Notes: generated by a model not told the origin, from the sequence alone. DNA of 64,000 bases from Salminus brasiliensis (GCF_030463535.1 NC_132896.1:23355709-23419708); one strand, 5' to 3'; counted from the stretch's first letter, positions 28,790 to 43,020 are shown. Program-made: numbers and translations.

Positions 28790-31700
28790 GTAGTATCAGT
28801 TTTTTCCCCTGGCTTTTTGCAGATTGTTGATCCTAGTCATGAACCTGATGGATCACTTGATGCATTTCAGGACAGGTTTTTCATTAAATTTTGCTTTTGG
28901 GGCTATTTTGTATTGTATTATTATTGTTATTTATTAATGTGTGATTTTGACACCGTTTACGTTAAGACAAAAATTACATTTTGAGCTCTTATAACCAACC
29001 TAAATCTACGAAATATTTACAGATTAGGATATACATATTCAGTAATCAGCTGAATTTTCCTATTTGATGTGGTATGAGCTTAAATTTATGAATTTATGAG
29101 GGTACATAATTTATGATATAATATCAATGCCTGTTTTGAAAAGGGAAATGGAGGTTGGCAGTAAATTAGTGGATAGCCCAGGAGATGTGTAAAAGATCCA
29201 GAAATATTTTGGCTTTTAAGGCATATTTGGTAGCACTTGTTTTTTACACTGAAGTTTTGCAAATGGAAAATCGTAGATGGAAAATGGCATCTGTACAATT
29301 ATGTTTTGTAGGCAATGCATTTCAGAATACTGTGCATTAAAGCAGCTCTAACTAAAATGATGCACTGCAAAGAAGCATAAAAGCTGGCAATGTTAGAAAG
29401 ATTGCACAACTGCACTAATCACTATTTTACAGCAATATTGTGAATAACTTGACAAAAGGGAAACTATGTATGCAGATGTAAACGTTTACGGTTAAGTAAT
29501 TCATAAAGTTTCTTTCGCTTAGTAGTGAAATGAACAGAAACTGTTTAATATTTGTTCTCTTGCAGTATGATTTCAGGTCATACTTTCAACACTTAATGGT
29601 TATAAATGCTTCAGACCTTCAACTAAACACTAATTAAGTTTCTAAACGTATTGCTGATTCTTGCATTTATAACTTGTTTATGCATTATGTTCTCCTAAAA
29701 CTGAAGAAGCAAGACTGACACTATGGTACCTACAACTTCAAAATGTTGTAATTTCCCATTTCTAACCTCAACCTTTACTGTTTCTCCCACTCTCTGTTGT
29801 TTCCAAATTTCTTGAAAGTAATGTATAAAATGTATGCATATAGTGCCTTAATTCAGATTTCTTCCATAATACCAGTGTTAAGTACAAACATAAAGAAAAT
29901 ATCCAAAGCATATAAGTGCTCAAATGTAGCTTGTTCTTTGTAGAGAAAATTGTATTATGGCCAATTCCACTGTAAACTCCCCAAACGTGTGTACAAATAG
30001 GATTGTTTTTCCTGGATGCAAATTAATCATAGTTGTAGGCTGAATGGGATTTTCAGTGGGAAGTCCCCAGCGTAATTATTTGCTAGGAATATGTGCACTG
30101 CACAAACATTGCTAATTACCCCTTTTCATAAAATGGAACCTGTATTTAGAGCTGTCAGTCTTTACAGTTAACTTCCAAAAAAGCAAACAAAACAAAAAAA
30201 AAGAATTTCTTGGGCCTCATAAGATCAATTTAAGATCTTTGCACTAAAACTGAAAAGTTGACCTACCTCTGACAAGGTCTAGTAGTTCTTCCGCTGAATA
30301 ATTTGGACCTACATTGTTAAGCGACCATGGAGTCTTATTTTGGTTTGTTATGACAATGCCTCTAAATGTATATCTCTGTTTATGAAACTGAATGTATGTT
30401 ACATGCATCTCATGTTTTAATTGTGATTTGATTTAGTCATTGCATTGTTAAATAAATAAATGTAATTTAAACAAGAATAATGTTTAAGGATCATTATGTA
30501 CTAAATTGCAGTGCATAAAAGGAGCAGTGTATTCACTGAGAACACAACATTTTCATATGTTCAAATCACTTGTGAGTTAGGGGTGAAAAGGTCACTGGAA
30601 CCTCAAACTTATTGTAAAGAATAATTGTTTTAAGCCACACCTACAAAAATCTGCAGTTGGTGGAAAATACACTATAGAACAGTTCTTCTGAGAGAAAAAA
30701 ACACATTTGTAAGAGAAACAAGTCAGGTTTTATGCAAACCTTGGGAAAGTAGGTCACACGTGAAGGAACGACAGGGCTCCATGCTGTTGGAGACCCACTG
30801 ACCTACATGCTTTGACTTTGCCCTGCCTTTTTTGGAGGACTCTGGGAATAACCCTGCACCACCACAGACGCTAAGAGAGGGAACACATTCAATTCGCCAG
30901 ATCAGTGACATGTGGGAGGGGTTACCAGGATATGTTTAATAAGGCTTACATAATGGGGGCACTTTTATACATGGGTTGCATAAAATCTTTGAAATGAGGT
31001 TAAGCATGTCTGTGGGCTATATACTTTTTTTTTTAACAGGCACACTAATGGCATGCAAGTGTGTGTGATTAATTAAAGTTGCTTTTTATTTATATATAAT
31101 ATAATACTGATTTTTTGATCAGTAATGCTACAGCAGAGAAACTGGGAAATGTTATGAGTGGAAAATGGATTGAATTGTCTTAGAGGAAGTTAAGCAAATG
31201 CTCAGTTGCTGCATTTTTCTTTAAATAGATTTGTTTTCAGTTTTAGAAACACGTGTGTAGAAAATTCAAGTTTTCTGTTTCTTGCCAAGTTGGCTTATGT
31301 AACTAAAAGAGGGTTACTTGACCAACAACTGCTTTGGAAACTTGGAGGGTGCAAAATCCCCCCCCCACCCTCAAGTTTAAAATCATGTAACATGGACAAA
31401 AGTAGGTCAGAGTGGTGCATTATGGGAGATGTTACCTAACTCACCCAGAAAGGATGCATCTAGACAGTTAAGTAGCCATTGAGCTTATTGTTAAGAATCA
31501 AGGCTGGGTAGTAACTGTGCCAGGGGAAACGCATTGTTATTCACTGATAATGCCTTACAGATTAAGATGATGCATTCTCTCAGTTTTATTGTACCAGTAC
31601 TTGTTATTGTTTTTACACATAATTTAGGTGTGAACAGTAAAATATGAATGCCATTTTGTCCAGAAAATATTATAAGAAAAGTGTGACCCATATTAGAGGT

Positions 31701-31990
31701 AATTTAAGGCCAGACTGAGCCTCATAAGCCCTTTGAAACTTCCTGCTGTCATGTCCTACTACTCTGTGGCACACTGCTATGCTTGTGTAATCTGCTGCCA
31801 ACCTGTCAAAATGTCTGAGCCCTTCAGCAGCCTGGGAAAAAATGCAGCCAGTCATGTTTATTCAGATGAATGATGCCAAAAGCAAGACATAGATCTGTTG
31901 TATAGCCATCGAACCAAACCATAATTTAAATATCAGACATCAGCTTTTAGCTGGCATGATATAGGATAAAACATCTACAATTGAGGTTTA
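28790..31990. other. AT-rich intergenic stretch after LONRF3
   Basis: No gene, transposon or RNA is recognisable. It probably contains the distal part of a long LONRF3 3' UTR up to the AATAAATAAATGTAA cluster near 30450. The scattered short open frames (about 60-77 residues) have no family resemblance. Confidence 0.5.
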
Positions 31991-32003
31991 TTAGTTATTA
32001 TTA

Positions 32004-33523
32004 CAGTGTATCCCAAAAGTGAGTACACCCCTCACATTTCTGCCGATATTTAAGTATCTTTTCATGGGACAACACTGACAAAATTTGACACTTTGACACA
32101 ATGAAAAGTAGTCTGTATGCAGCTTATATAACGGTGTAAATGCATTCTTCCCTCAAAATAACTCAATATACAGCCATTAATGTCTAAACCACCGGCAATG
32201 AAAGTGAGTACACCCCTTAGTGAAAGTTCCTGAAGTATCAATATTTTTTGTAGCCACCATTATTTTCCAGAACTGCCTTAACTCTCCTGGGCATGGAGTT
32301 TACCAGAGCTTCACAGGTTGCCACTGGAATGCTTTTCCACTCCTCCATGACGACATAACATTGCTGGCAGATATTCGAGACTTTCACCTCCACCTTCCGC
32401 TTGAGGATGCCCCAAAGACACTGCTCTGCGACCCAGTTTCCAGAGGAAGGGGATCATGCTCTGCTTTAGTATTTCACAGTACATATTGGAGTTCATGTGT
32501 CCATCAATGAAATGTAACTCCCCAACACCTGCTGCACTCATGCAGCCCCAGATCATGGCATTCCCACCACCATGCTCACCATGCACCATTGACTGTAGGC
32601 ATGATATCTTTGTACTCCTCACCTAATTGCTGCCACACATGCTTGAGACCATCTGAACCAAACAAATTAATCTTGGTCTCATCAGACCATAGCACATGGT
32701 TCCAGTAATCCATGTCCTTTGTTGACATGTCTTCAGCAAACTGTTTGCGGGCTTTCTTCTGCACAGACTTCAGAAGATGTTTCCTTCTGGGGTGACAGCC
32801 ATGCAGACCAATTTGATGTAGTGTGCGGCGTATGGTCTGATCACTGACAGGCTGACCCCCAACCTCTTCAATCTCTGCAGCAATGCTGACAGCACTTCTG
32901 CGCCTATCTTTCAAAGACGGCATTTGGATGTGACGCTGAGCACGTGCACTGAACTCCTTTGGACAACCAATGCGAGGTCTGTTCTGAGTGGACTCTGCTC
33001 TTTTAAAACGCTGAATGATCTTGGCCACTGTGCTGCAGCTCAGTTTCAGGGTGTTGGCAATCTTCTTGTAGCTTTGGCCATCTTCATGTAGCGCAACAAT
33101 TCATCTTTTAAGATCCTCAGAGAGTTCTTTGCCATGGGGTGCCATTTTGGAACTTTCAGTGACCAGTATGAGAGAGTGTGAGAGCTGTACCACAAAATTG
33201 GACACACCTGCTCCCTATGCACACCTGAGACCTAGTAACACTAACGAGTCACATGACATTTTGGAGGGAAAGCGGTGCTCAATTTGGACATTTAGGGGTG
33301 TAGTCTCCTAGGGGTGTACTCACTTTCATTGCTTGTGGTTTACACATTAATGGCTGTATATTGAGTTATTTTGAGGAAAGAATACATTTACACTGTTATA
33401 TAAGCTGCACACAGATTACTTTTCATTGTGTCAAAGTGTCATTTTGGCAGTGTTGTCCCATGAAAAGATATACTTAAATATCTGCAGAAATGTGAGGGGT
33501 GTACTCACTTTTGTGATACACTG
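32004..33523 (-). mobile_element. Tc1-like DNA transposon, 1.52 kb, with IR/DR ends
   Basis: Inverted CAGTGTATC(C/A)CAAAAGTGAG termini (left 32004, right 33523) are flanked by TA on both sides (32002-32003 and 33524-33525). The arms are about 220 bp, and each has an inner GTGAGTACACCCCT motif (32203-32217 and its inverse at 33311-33326) repeating the outer one. This is the IR/DR arrangement. The transposase inside is broken and lacks an internal segment. Confidence 0.95.
32238..33145 (-). pseudogene. Tc1-like transposase pseudogene with internal deletion
   Basis: The frame starts at the ATG at 33145-33143 (MAPHGKELSEDLKR) and hits an in-frame TGA at once after DLKR. It then runs through the HTH region (SYKKIANTLKLSCSTVAKI) and the first DDE block (YWNHVLWSDETKINLFG). 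A frameshift near 32576-32622 precedes HGGGNAMIWGCMSAAG. The segment that should hold the second catalytic Asp (the NDPKHT region) is missing between about 32380 and 32450. The C terminus ends GGYKKY before the stop at 32240-32238. Confidence 0.88.
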
Positions 33524-34399
33524 TAAATATGCACATGAATCTAAGGTGGTCATTAAATTAAAAAATGCAATCTATGAGGATTTGTTTTTGGCATCATAAT
33601 GTTCATTGTCATTTTAAACCACTGCCTGTAGATTTACAATAATCAGGTACTGGATCAGATGTTTAACTATAACAGTTTACAGACATATCTATTGAGCAAA
33701 TCTCACTTGTAGGCTTTTCCTTGAACAGTACATCCTTTAACTTATAGCATTAAATGCCTACTTATTCTACTTTTGTTTTTGTTTTTTTGTTTTTTTAAAT
33801 GCCACATTCTACTGTATTCATAGGAATATTTGAACAACATATGTAGAGCATTTAAGTCTGCTTCTTTATGATATTTATTATGAAAATAAAACCATCAAAT
33901 AGCACCTGAAAAGGGAAAATTACCCCAGGACCCCATGGATTTAGGCCTGTCCTTAATGTTCCACACAAACCTCCCAATGTTTTAGACATGTTTTTAGAAA
34001 TTTCAGCAACAGAATACAGCAGATCAATGCACTTGTGAAGACAGTCTGAGAAAAATATGGAACATAAAAATAAAAACATTTAATGAAAATCAGCTTTTAA
34101 TGTAGGTAGTGTATTTTATTGCTAGACTCACCTGCCAATACAATACATGTAAATTAAAGTATTTGAATCTGTGAATATGTATAGGGTTGCTGCAGTTTAC
34201 CAGTTTTAAATATATCATGGTATGAAAGTTGCTAGTTATCATACTGTGTATATTTGCTTAATACCAGTATTGGGGGACAAATAAGTTTTAAAAACAGAAC
34301 ACAGTGATTGAGAAAATAATCAGCAGATTAATTCATAATGAAAATCATTAGCTCAAAAGAAAATAGTTCAATAGTGCTCAAACACATGCAGTTTATAAT

Positions 34400-34860
34400 A
34401 TAAATATTTTTTTTCAGACACATTCAGCATTGCATTTTGTTAGGTCACCCAAGGAAAGGTTTGTTTCACCACTTCGGTGCCAGGACAGAAAAACAAATCT
34501 GGATGCTTGTCTTCCGTGGATCTTAAAGGATAGTGGGTCAAGCCAAGCCATACTTGAAGCAGGTGAAGAGTATCCAGCAGAAGAGTAACATGGCTGAACT
34601 TGGCTAAAGACAACAGTGCCGCCAACCTGTGGATCAATAGTAGAGGCCTGGTGGTATAAATAGGAAGACCAGCTAAGAGTTGCAGTAGTCCAGCCTTGAA
34701 ATGACTGAACAAGCACGTGGGTGGTCTCTCTGGAGAGGAAAGGTCAAAATCTCTGGATGTTGTACAAGAGAAATCTGCATGACCGAGTCAGATTTGCAAC
34801 GAGTCAAGACCGATAACTGGTCATTCATGGCAGCAATGGAATGAGCTGTAGGACATTATC
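34400..34860. repeat. Dispersed teleost repeat of unknown class
   Basis: Blocks such as GTTGCAGTAGTCCAGCCTTG, GATGTTGTACAAGAGAAATC and TGACCGAGTCAGATTTGCAA resemble a repeat family I have seen in many fish genomes. No intact coding sequence is present. The right limit is uncertain; a low-complexity A/G-rich stretch continues to about 35490. Confidence 0.5.
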
Positions 34861-35502
34861 TGTAAAAAGAGAAGAGAGAAACAAGTCAGAGACAAAGTAT
34901 AAGGAAGAACTGTGTAATAGAAGGAGTGAAGACAGGAGAAAAGAACTGGCAGACCTTGCTTACAAAGAAGGTGATAATCTCCTAAGGGAAAGAGAAGTAG
35001 GTGGCAGAGTAATGGGAGGGTTCAGGAGAAAGCAGACATGCTTGCATGGGTCATATGCTGATGCTTCCAGTTTCTTTTTGTATACAATTTCATGGTTATT
35101 TTGCAGCAGTTACATCTATTGACAACATAGAAAGGAGAGATCAGTATTAGCCAAATTAGCCAAAGTTCAGATTGGGAGGATAAATAGTTAAGCAAGTGAG
35201 AAGCAAGTGAGAGGGGGATATAGTGAAGGTTGTGGCAAGTGGTGAAAGAACCTGTGTAGAAAGTGTGTACAGGTAGAGCAAGGAGAGAGTATGAAATAGA
35301 GAGTATGAAAGTGATGAATATAGCAGCCAACAACAAATCAGAGTCCCATCCAAAACTAGGACAGGTCTGATGAAGAGGACTGGTGGGAAGTGAGATCAAA
35401 AGTTCAGAAGAAACCAGTTTAGCTTGTCTGAGGAAAGGTTGAAAGAAATGGTGAGGTCTTCTTTTTAGGAAAAATACTCCAGGGATGAACATTCAGGAGG
35501 GC

Positions 35503-35647
35503 ACTTTTACCAGCACTGAGACAAATTTACAAGATATGAAACTTTTACTAGCACCAAAATAAATTTACAAGACATGAAACTCTTACCAGCACCGAAACAA
35601 GTTTATATATCGTGAAACTCTTATCAGCACCAAAACAATTTTATGGA
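35503..35647 (+). repeat. 38-bp minisatellite, 3.8 copies
   Basis: Units begin at 35503, 35541, 35579 and 35617 with an exact 38-base spacing. The consensus is about ACT(T/C)TTACCAGCACCGAAAC followed by AAATTTACAAGACATGAA. Each copy keeps the AGCAC core while other positions vary. Confidence 0.85.
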
Positions 35648-35649
35648 AA

Positions 35650-38600
35650 AGGTAGGCACAATGCACAGGAAGTGCTTTTTGCCTTTGTGGCAGTTTTGAG
35701 AGAGTACAGTATTTTTAGTACTTTCATTATTTCCTGGTGGTTTAAATGTTGCATGTGCATATCTTTATTCCATCTGCTCCTTTAAAAATCTGAAGACTTA
35801 TATAGTAAATAGAAAAAGCAAGTCACTACTGTGTAAACTATTATGAAAGGATTAACTAGGAATTTCCCCCACTCTTTGTAGAATATCTAATTCTGAAATA
35901 TTATTGGGTTGTCTTGCATGCACAGCTTGTTTGCTACAAATTATTTATGATGTTTAGGTTTGGGAACTGTGATGGCACTTCCAGTTTCATATTACTGTCT
36001 CTTCAGGTGGTCAACTGATATACTAGTCTAAGATATACTAGTATAAGATATTATTACTATCAAATTATATTAGATAGGCTATTGTGTTACTATTATTTGG
36101 TTAGCGATTAGTACATTTTTAAGAGGCTGTGACTGACAAGGGCTCTGAAAATGTATTTAAGAATTTTGGCAGAATAATTGTTGGGTCCAGTGTACTCTCT
36201 TTATATGTGATGTAAAGTCCCTGGCAGCACCACCTGCTGAAGATGTTCATACTGTTAGGTTTTATTTTAAGGTCACAGGTAAGGTTTCCTGTTTATGATA
36301 GGGTTGAGTTTGTGCACTACACTACTGCACATCAGAAACCCCTCTTGAGTTAAACTTTCATGCAGCTTCTTGACAGTCATAAATTTTGATTTGTCAGTCT
36401 AACCAGGATATGAGCAGTTCTCCCTGAGAGTCATGGTCTTATACATCTGATCTTGACCTCCACAATAACCTGCATTAGGATTTGCTAAGCATTTTATGTT
36501 TGATTAGCTACAAATACTGTTTATTACCTCTCAAATTAAAAAGATAAAATGCATCATTGGCTAAAGTTGGCCCACACTTTTGCCTTAAGCAAATTATACG
36601 TACATTTTGTTACAGAGCAAAAGCCGATAAGGATAATGGAGACTTACACTGGTTAAACACAGGCAAGCACAATGTCAATGTCAAACTGCCAGATGTCAGT
36701 TAAACTGTAGCTCAGAGTAGTATGTATGCTATCTGGTGTCACCTCTAAAGGACTGTAAAGACCAGCATTACTTTACAGTAGATAATTTGCAGAAATTGCA
36801 TTAACGACATTTAGCTATTAAGAAAACACGTATAAATTGGTCTAAACTGAGCTGTCATACACAGTTACACAGCTTGTTGTGTAAGTAAATGATTTTTTCC
36901 TAAGTTATATCAAACTGCATCTTTATTACATAACGATTCACAAGAACCCCTGGACCCCAAGTTTAAGACCCCCTTTCAATTTCCAATACACCCACAGCTT
37001 GGGGCGTTGGAACGGGGCGTTATTGAAGCTTTGTCTCATGAGAGAGTAGCGCCCTCTATTGCTAAGGAGAGGGGAAAGAAGATTACATACAGAATTCAGA
37101 TAAACATTATAAACATTTATTTCATACTTTGTCGTAAAACTTTAAGTATCTTTAATAAAAACAAACATTTCGTTTTTCAAGATAGGTCCAATATTAACAT
37201 TTTTACTTTTTACATTGCTACATATGCAACTAAAATGTGCCTTTATTAACTCTGAACAATGCTTTTCAAAGAATTACCACAACGCAGTAGCTCTTTAATG
37301 CAACAGGTGGACTAACATTACAGAAAAATAGGCCATCATTTCAGTAAAGGCATGGTCGGAGCGCATTTGCCCACATGGATGCATAGAAAACAATACTTTG
37401 CACATTGCACAAGTACAATAAAAACTGGGTTGGACTGGTGTTGGATCTGGACAAAAATGGCAGAAAGTGGACAAACAGCAGAAAGAGAAGCAGCTCAAAT
37501 GCAATCAAAGCATTAAAAGCACATATTACAAAACATTTTCATGTTCCAGTATAAGTTCGAGTATATACTATAAACTGTTTTTACCTTCTAAGAATGCTCC
37601 TCGTTGCCGTCAGCTGTGAATAATGTATGTTAATGTTTCTTAGTGTTATATGCTTGTTGACGTTTCAAACATACTTTGAGCAACATAAGTTTCTCATTTT
37701 TACCTGTCCACCAACTGATCCCATTAAAAATTATTCTAAAGTTCCTGATTCATTTTTTAGGTATTTATTTATTTTTGTTTGGTTAATTTAGTTAATTTCT
37801 TAGAAAATGAGTGGGGCTCAGAAAATAGATACCTTAGCTATATGTTAGTTTAAACTAAAATCTTGCCTTTTCAACCTATACTTAATAATAAAATTACACA
37901 AATTTGTGTTCAGTTTATGTATTTTTATGAACTGGATCTTGTAATTACCCAGCGAGGATGTCCATGTGGGGGCCTGTATAGATGGCCCAACTGAGAACTA
38001 GACAGTTTTGTCCCTGGATTCCATGTTGGTCGCACATATGGTTGCCCACAAGGATCAGTGATGGGACCAGGAGTGTTGAGCACGAGCAACTGGATTGTAT
38101 AGTGCATATGAGTCTTTGATGGGAACCATGTAAGATTAAGATGGGCTGTAACAATGGGGCTCATTGGGAAGCCCAACTAAGTATGTACCAACCCACACAG
38201 AGGCCTTTCCTCCTGGAACACGTTCCACCTAGCCCACATTCCACTTATGTAAGCTCCACATCAGCATGTTGGCTGGGTAGTAAATATAAAAATCTGTACC
38301 CAGTACAGTTCAGTTATTGTACCACTAGATGACACTCTTTACAGCACAAATTACCACTAATAACGTCCACACTAAGGTGACCAATGCAAACATTTAAAAC
38401 ACTTCAGTTCAAGACATGAGCTATTTTTGCCAGACAGACATTGGCTCATCAGTCACTCAGCCAGTGAGCAAAATTGCCTCTGCATACATTAGCAAACACT
38501 GACGCATTTTCTTAGTCCTGATTTGTGAATCCAGAAGTTGTCATTATCCATGGTAAAATATTACACATCAGGGTTTTATTTTCTAAAACCTTAAAAGTTG

Positions 38601-40690
38601 ATCTCCCAGATGAATGAAACCAGATTCAAACTGACCTGGCTGATTTGTGAATTGTTTTACAGTTCTTAATTTGTGGCCTGTGTAAACTGCAAACAATGAA
38701 AGTAAAAGAAGTGAAATAAGCATGGAAGGTGTCTAACTGACATCAAAATCTATGAAAATGTGTTTCAATTTCAAAATTTCACAAATGGGCCTTGGAATGC
38801 ATGTTTGCTCCTTAGGAATAAGACTGTGACAAATCTGCACAAATTCACTGCATGTACAATGTTTCAAAAACATTTATATTATTTGCCCAAACATTGGCAT
38901 GGTAATACACATGTAAAGAGAGAGAAGCAGGTAAGAATAATTTCAGTTATTGATGAAAAACTTTTCAGGGTTTATTGTGTAAAATCTATGTGGTTTTAAC
39001 TTTGGAACACAATTCAAGATATATACAGTACAAATAATCATGCAGTGTTAGTTATTACCTGATTTGTGAACATGTTCTTCTGGGATAGAGAAGTGGGTTA
39101 AGTTATTAATTGTAAAGTGATGATACTTACTTGTAATAGGCACAATAAGAAAGTGACATATATTTTATCGACAGTAATCTTGTGTTTATATGTTTGTATT
39201 TTCTGGTTATCCCCTATTTATAGTAATGGTAGAGCCCAGGTAGAGTAGGGGCGGGGCTACAGATTTAAAAAGGGGAAGTGGGGGAACTAAAGGGGAGTTT
39301 TTAGAGGGAAAGGTTTTGGGTTGACAGTCTTGTGGCTGGAAACTCACTCTGGCTGATATTAAGTCATTTAGTCTTGTGAGACTAGAGTACTTTTATAGCT
39401 TTTTTTATTATATGGAGTGAACATTAATAAAAATCACTTAGGATTTCAAACTTACCCGGGAGTGTTTAGGTGGTGAACCTCATTTCCATTCCTGACACTT
39501 GAACACAAGTAAATCCATTTTGTTGTTTTTATCTGTTTACATTTTTAGCCCTAAAAAGCTAAACATTTGGAGAGCATTTTGAGTGTCGTTGTGTGGTAAT
39601 CACATTCTCTCATTTCCGGCTATGCACGCTCCTATTATAGACAGTAGGGAGGATTGCCGCTAAGTATGATGTGCCTGTCTCTATTGCCCATGCTCTGGCT
39701 TGAATATTTCACTACTGCGCAAGGGCAAACAAGATTGGAGCTTCTATTTTGGCCATCTTGGGTTTAATTTTTTTTTGTCCTCTAACCTGTCTTTCCATCT
39801 CTAGTGTTTCTGTTTATTACATGGCGTAGATACGTTGGATTCAAGCTGTCAAGGATCTAGCTTCTTAATTGCACTATTATTGATGTTGTGTTGTGCTTTT
39901 AGTCACATTACCAGTAGTTTTTCCTGGTAAGTCTGATGTTGGTGTAAAATGGCAAAATTTATTTCCCTCCTAGTCTTTAGAATAGAATCATGTCACCCAT
40001 GTTATGTAGAGTCATTGGGGTGGGGTAATACGGTATTGATGAGTATCTCATTCAGAATGAGAGATCAGTCACAAAGTTTGACCAATGCAATACAGAATGA
40101 AATAAGAAGTGAATTTTCTCATTGCACTTGGTGCTCTTACTGTTTTCTGGATGCTCTTAAAGTTAGCTAGCTAACCACTGACCAATTGCTTGTTGCAGAT
40201 TTCAAGCTGGTCTCTTCCAGTGGCATCAACAAAAAAATTAATAAAGATGTACAGCAGATTACCCTGCTTAACTACAGTACCTTTGGTTGATCTGTGTCTG
40301 TTACAAAATATACTGCTCAAGCTCAGTCCTTAACAGTCTGACAAGCTGCAAAAATAAACCCTAAGCAGTGTGCAAATGTGAATAAGGCACAATACAAGTC
40401 ATCAGAACAAAGCTAATTTATTTTTTATATTTATACATTAAAGACGCATTAACAGAAACAGCCTGTTTAATAATGTGAGAATAAGATTGGAAAATGGTCA
40501 ATGATCTAAGTGTAATTAAGATATAAAATACAAAGTAGTATGTAGTATAAAGTGTAAAATATGGGCGACAATTATGGTCAAAACAAAGTACATTCTTTGA
40601 ATTCTATGGTTTTACATATTAAGACAAAAAAAAAAACATCTGATCCTTAGCAGGTCTTAAAATAAGGAAAATACATCCTCATATGAGCAA
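35650..40690. other. Gene-free intergenic stretch
   Basis: AT-rich DNA without recognisable exons or RNA genes. An open frame at 37925-38176 (minus) contains Pro/Gly/Trp-rich text but no family match, and may be part of a repeat. A (T)n/(A)-rich background dominates. Confidence 0.5.
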
Positions 40691-40695
40691 CAGCA

Positions 40696-41345
40696 CACTT
40701 AATTTATTTATTTAGTGAACAGGAGGCCAAAATGGAAAAGCCATGTGTGGAAAAACCAAGTACACCCCATGAATCAAAGTCTCTCACATCATGCTGAAGG
40801 AATCTTGACCAACTCTTCTTTACAACATTGCTTTGTTCATTCTTCATACAACAGTTCATTGAGGCCTGTGGGCATTCGTTTATACACAACTCTCTTAATG
40901 TCCCACAGCATTTTAGGTGGGTCGATGTCTGGACTTTAACTGGGCCATTGCGACAACTTGATTCTGTTCTTTTTCAGCCATTCTGTTGTAGATTTGCTGC
41001 TGTAATTGGGGTCATTGTCCTGTTGCATGCCCATTGAAGCTGGATGAATCCACTCATGGTCTTGAATGTCTTTCTCATTGTAGAATGATGGACTTCAAAT
41101 GGCCTTAAAACCCCTCTCAAATTGATGGACAGCAACAATGATGGACAATGCTCCAGACCAGCAAACTGTCAAAAATCCTGGCATAGAGGTGGTCTAACCT
41201 GTTGATGATCAATTCATTAAGGACATTTGATTAGCAGCACCTGGCTTACCCTCTTAATTCCTATGGATGCAATAAGTGTGTACTTCATTTCACACATACT
41301 GCTTTTGCATTTTGGCTTCATTCCTGTTAAATAAATAATGCCACA
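40696..41345. mobile_element. Non-autonomous DNA transposon with about 65-bp inverted ends
   Basis: The left end contains TTTATTTAGTGAACAGGAGG, then CCAAAATGGAAAAGCCATGT and AGTACACC. The reverse complement of the right end contains TTATTTATTTAACAGGAATG, then CCAAAATGCAAAAGCAG and AGTACACA, an imperfect inverted match. The interior holds fish-transposon-like blocks (TCATTGTCCTGTTGCATG) but no open frame. The family is not assigned. Confidence 0.65.
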
Positions 41346-41519
41346 GTTTATTTTATCCCAAAAGAATAGAATCCAAAGATTTGCTTTGTATTTCACAAGA
41401 CTATATGTAATAGATCTGTGTCTATTTGTAACTATGAAGAGACAGATCTACTGTGTATTAACCAAACTAAATATTTTGAGGAATTTTGTTCCTACTCTAA
41501 ACATTCATCAGATATTGTG

Positions 41520-41655
41520 GTAGGGGTTTTGACTTATTCTGTGGAAGGATCCCCCAGATCCCCTGGTAAAGGATTAGCACCCATCCATAAATCTATTGTG
41601 ATGCCCCTCAGCTCCAGGGACATTTCTTGGCAGGACTTGACTTGACTTACTGGCC
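41520..41655 (+). repeat. Retroelement 3' tail fragment
   Basis: The stretch ends in a GACTTGACTTGACTT tail, as in the nested insertion at 2806-3152. The upstream sequence is not closely alike. Tentative. Confidence 0.35.
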
Positions 41656-41659
41656 TTAG

Positions 41660-43020
41660 CGACACTTACTGGCCTGCCCACTCTGTCTTCACTCAACCAT
41701 AATTCCATGCTTAGTTTGGTCAGAAGGGCTCATGCCAAGTGGACTGACAGGAATTTGGGTTTCTGTGGTGTAAAAAGTGAAAGCAGTTGTTAAAGCAAGA
41801 ATGATTAAGACGGATATAACAACTAAGACGAATTCCACTTAATTTCACCAGATTCAGGAAGCAAAATGCACAGTCAGTCAAAAAACTAAAACTGCAAAGA
41901 TACTGGTTTCCAGCCAAAAAAAAAATAAAAAAAAATAAATCCAAAACAGATTAAACATGAAGTTTTGATATTATTGACCATGCATACATGTGCATACCTT
42001 GATAATCAGAGGGTGTAACCTCTTTGCCTTTTGCATGGAAGAATAGGCAAAAATCTTGGCAACAAAAAGCTGGCAACACAAATGTTTATATGCTGTGATA
42101 CGAGCCAAAGCAGGTGTTAGTAAGTACTGACCATGCAGTGTTGGACCTGTTGCCCTTTTTTGAAACTGTAAAATATAGAAATTAAAAAGTAACCTTGCTT
42201 AAAATATTAAAGAACATCTTTATTCGTAGGCCTGTGGGAAATCAGGTCATCTTTTACACACTTAGCTACCCTCAGTAGCAGACATTTTCAGCAGGAGTGC
42301 AGACCACTGTAGTTGTCCATGACCCTTGTCAAAGGTGTTCAGATGGATTCTCAGATAGATGCTTGTCCACTTTTTCCACTTAGACCAGGGTGGGCAACTA
42401 TTATTATTATTATTATTATGAATAATAACTAGATAGGCTGTGCCATTCAAGTAATGATTGATTGGTATCAACAGGGCCAACATGTGCTAAGAAAGTCCCT
42501 GTGCCCACTGCAGCCTCAGCTTTCTGTTCTTGGAAGTGGAATCCAACATTCTCTTGCCTCTGAGTTTGAAGTGTTGTAAATTCTGAGATGCTTTTTTGCT
42601 TACTCTCAGTGACAACAAAGCTAAATGTACATTATAATAGCAGATGACATTTTTGCAGGGCTCATATTTTGGGGAAAATATTACACTCATCTGTTTGTTT
42701 GGTTTTTTGGGTTTTTTTTTTGAGGCCCTGGAACAATGCAAGTAAGCTCATAAATCACAGTGCTGAATATATTATGACACCGCTGGCTTGAGCTGGAATT
42801 TATTATTATAGGTCAAAATGTGCTACACATTTGAATGCTTTAAAGACCAATTAATAACATTTAAAATATTTGGTACGACAGACAGCAGCATCTTCAACTC
42901 TTTAAGCTCTTAAATAAGTCTTCACTCTTTAGTTAAGTCAAATTTCCAAGTATGTTTTAGGTTTCCTAATTTTTTGGAATATTTCTCTTCGTTTTAGCTT
43001 TGTGAGTGTTGTTTTTTCCC
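41660..43020. other. Intergenic stretch upstream of the melatonin receptor gene
   Basis: No gene seen. It contains a short (ATT)n at about 42400-42419. The sequence becomes GC-richer with more CpG from about 43020, marking the receptor promoter and first exon. Confidence 0.45.

Noticed and set aside
28822-28870. Extra LONRF3 exon after TTTTTGCAG
   Set aside because: An acceptor-like site exists but no GT donor follows at the matching place, and the LONRF3 LON domain already ends properly at 28664.
35022-35492. 156-residue minus-strand open frame, hydrophobic
   Set aside because: It arises from an A/G-rich low-complexity stretch beside a dispersed repeat. There are no recognisable domain, splice structure or family.
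37925-38176. 83-residue minus-strand open frame rich in Pro, Trp and Gly
   Set aside because: No family match, and no promoter or splice context that supports a gene; possibly part of a repeat.
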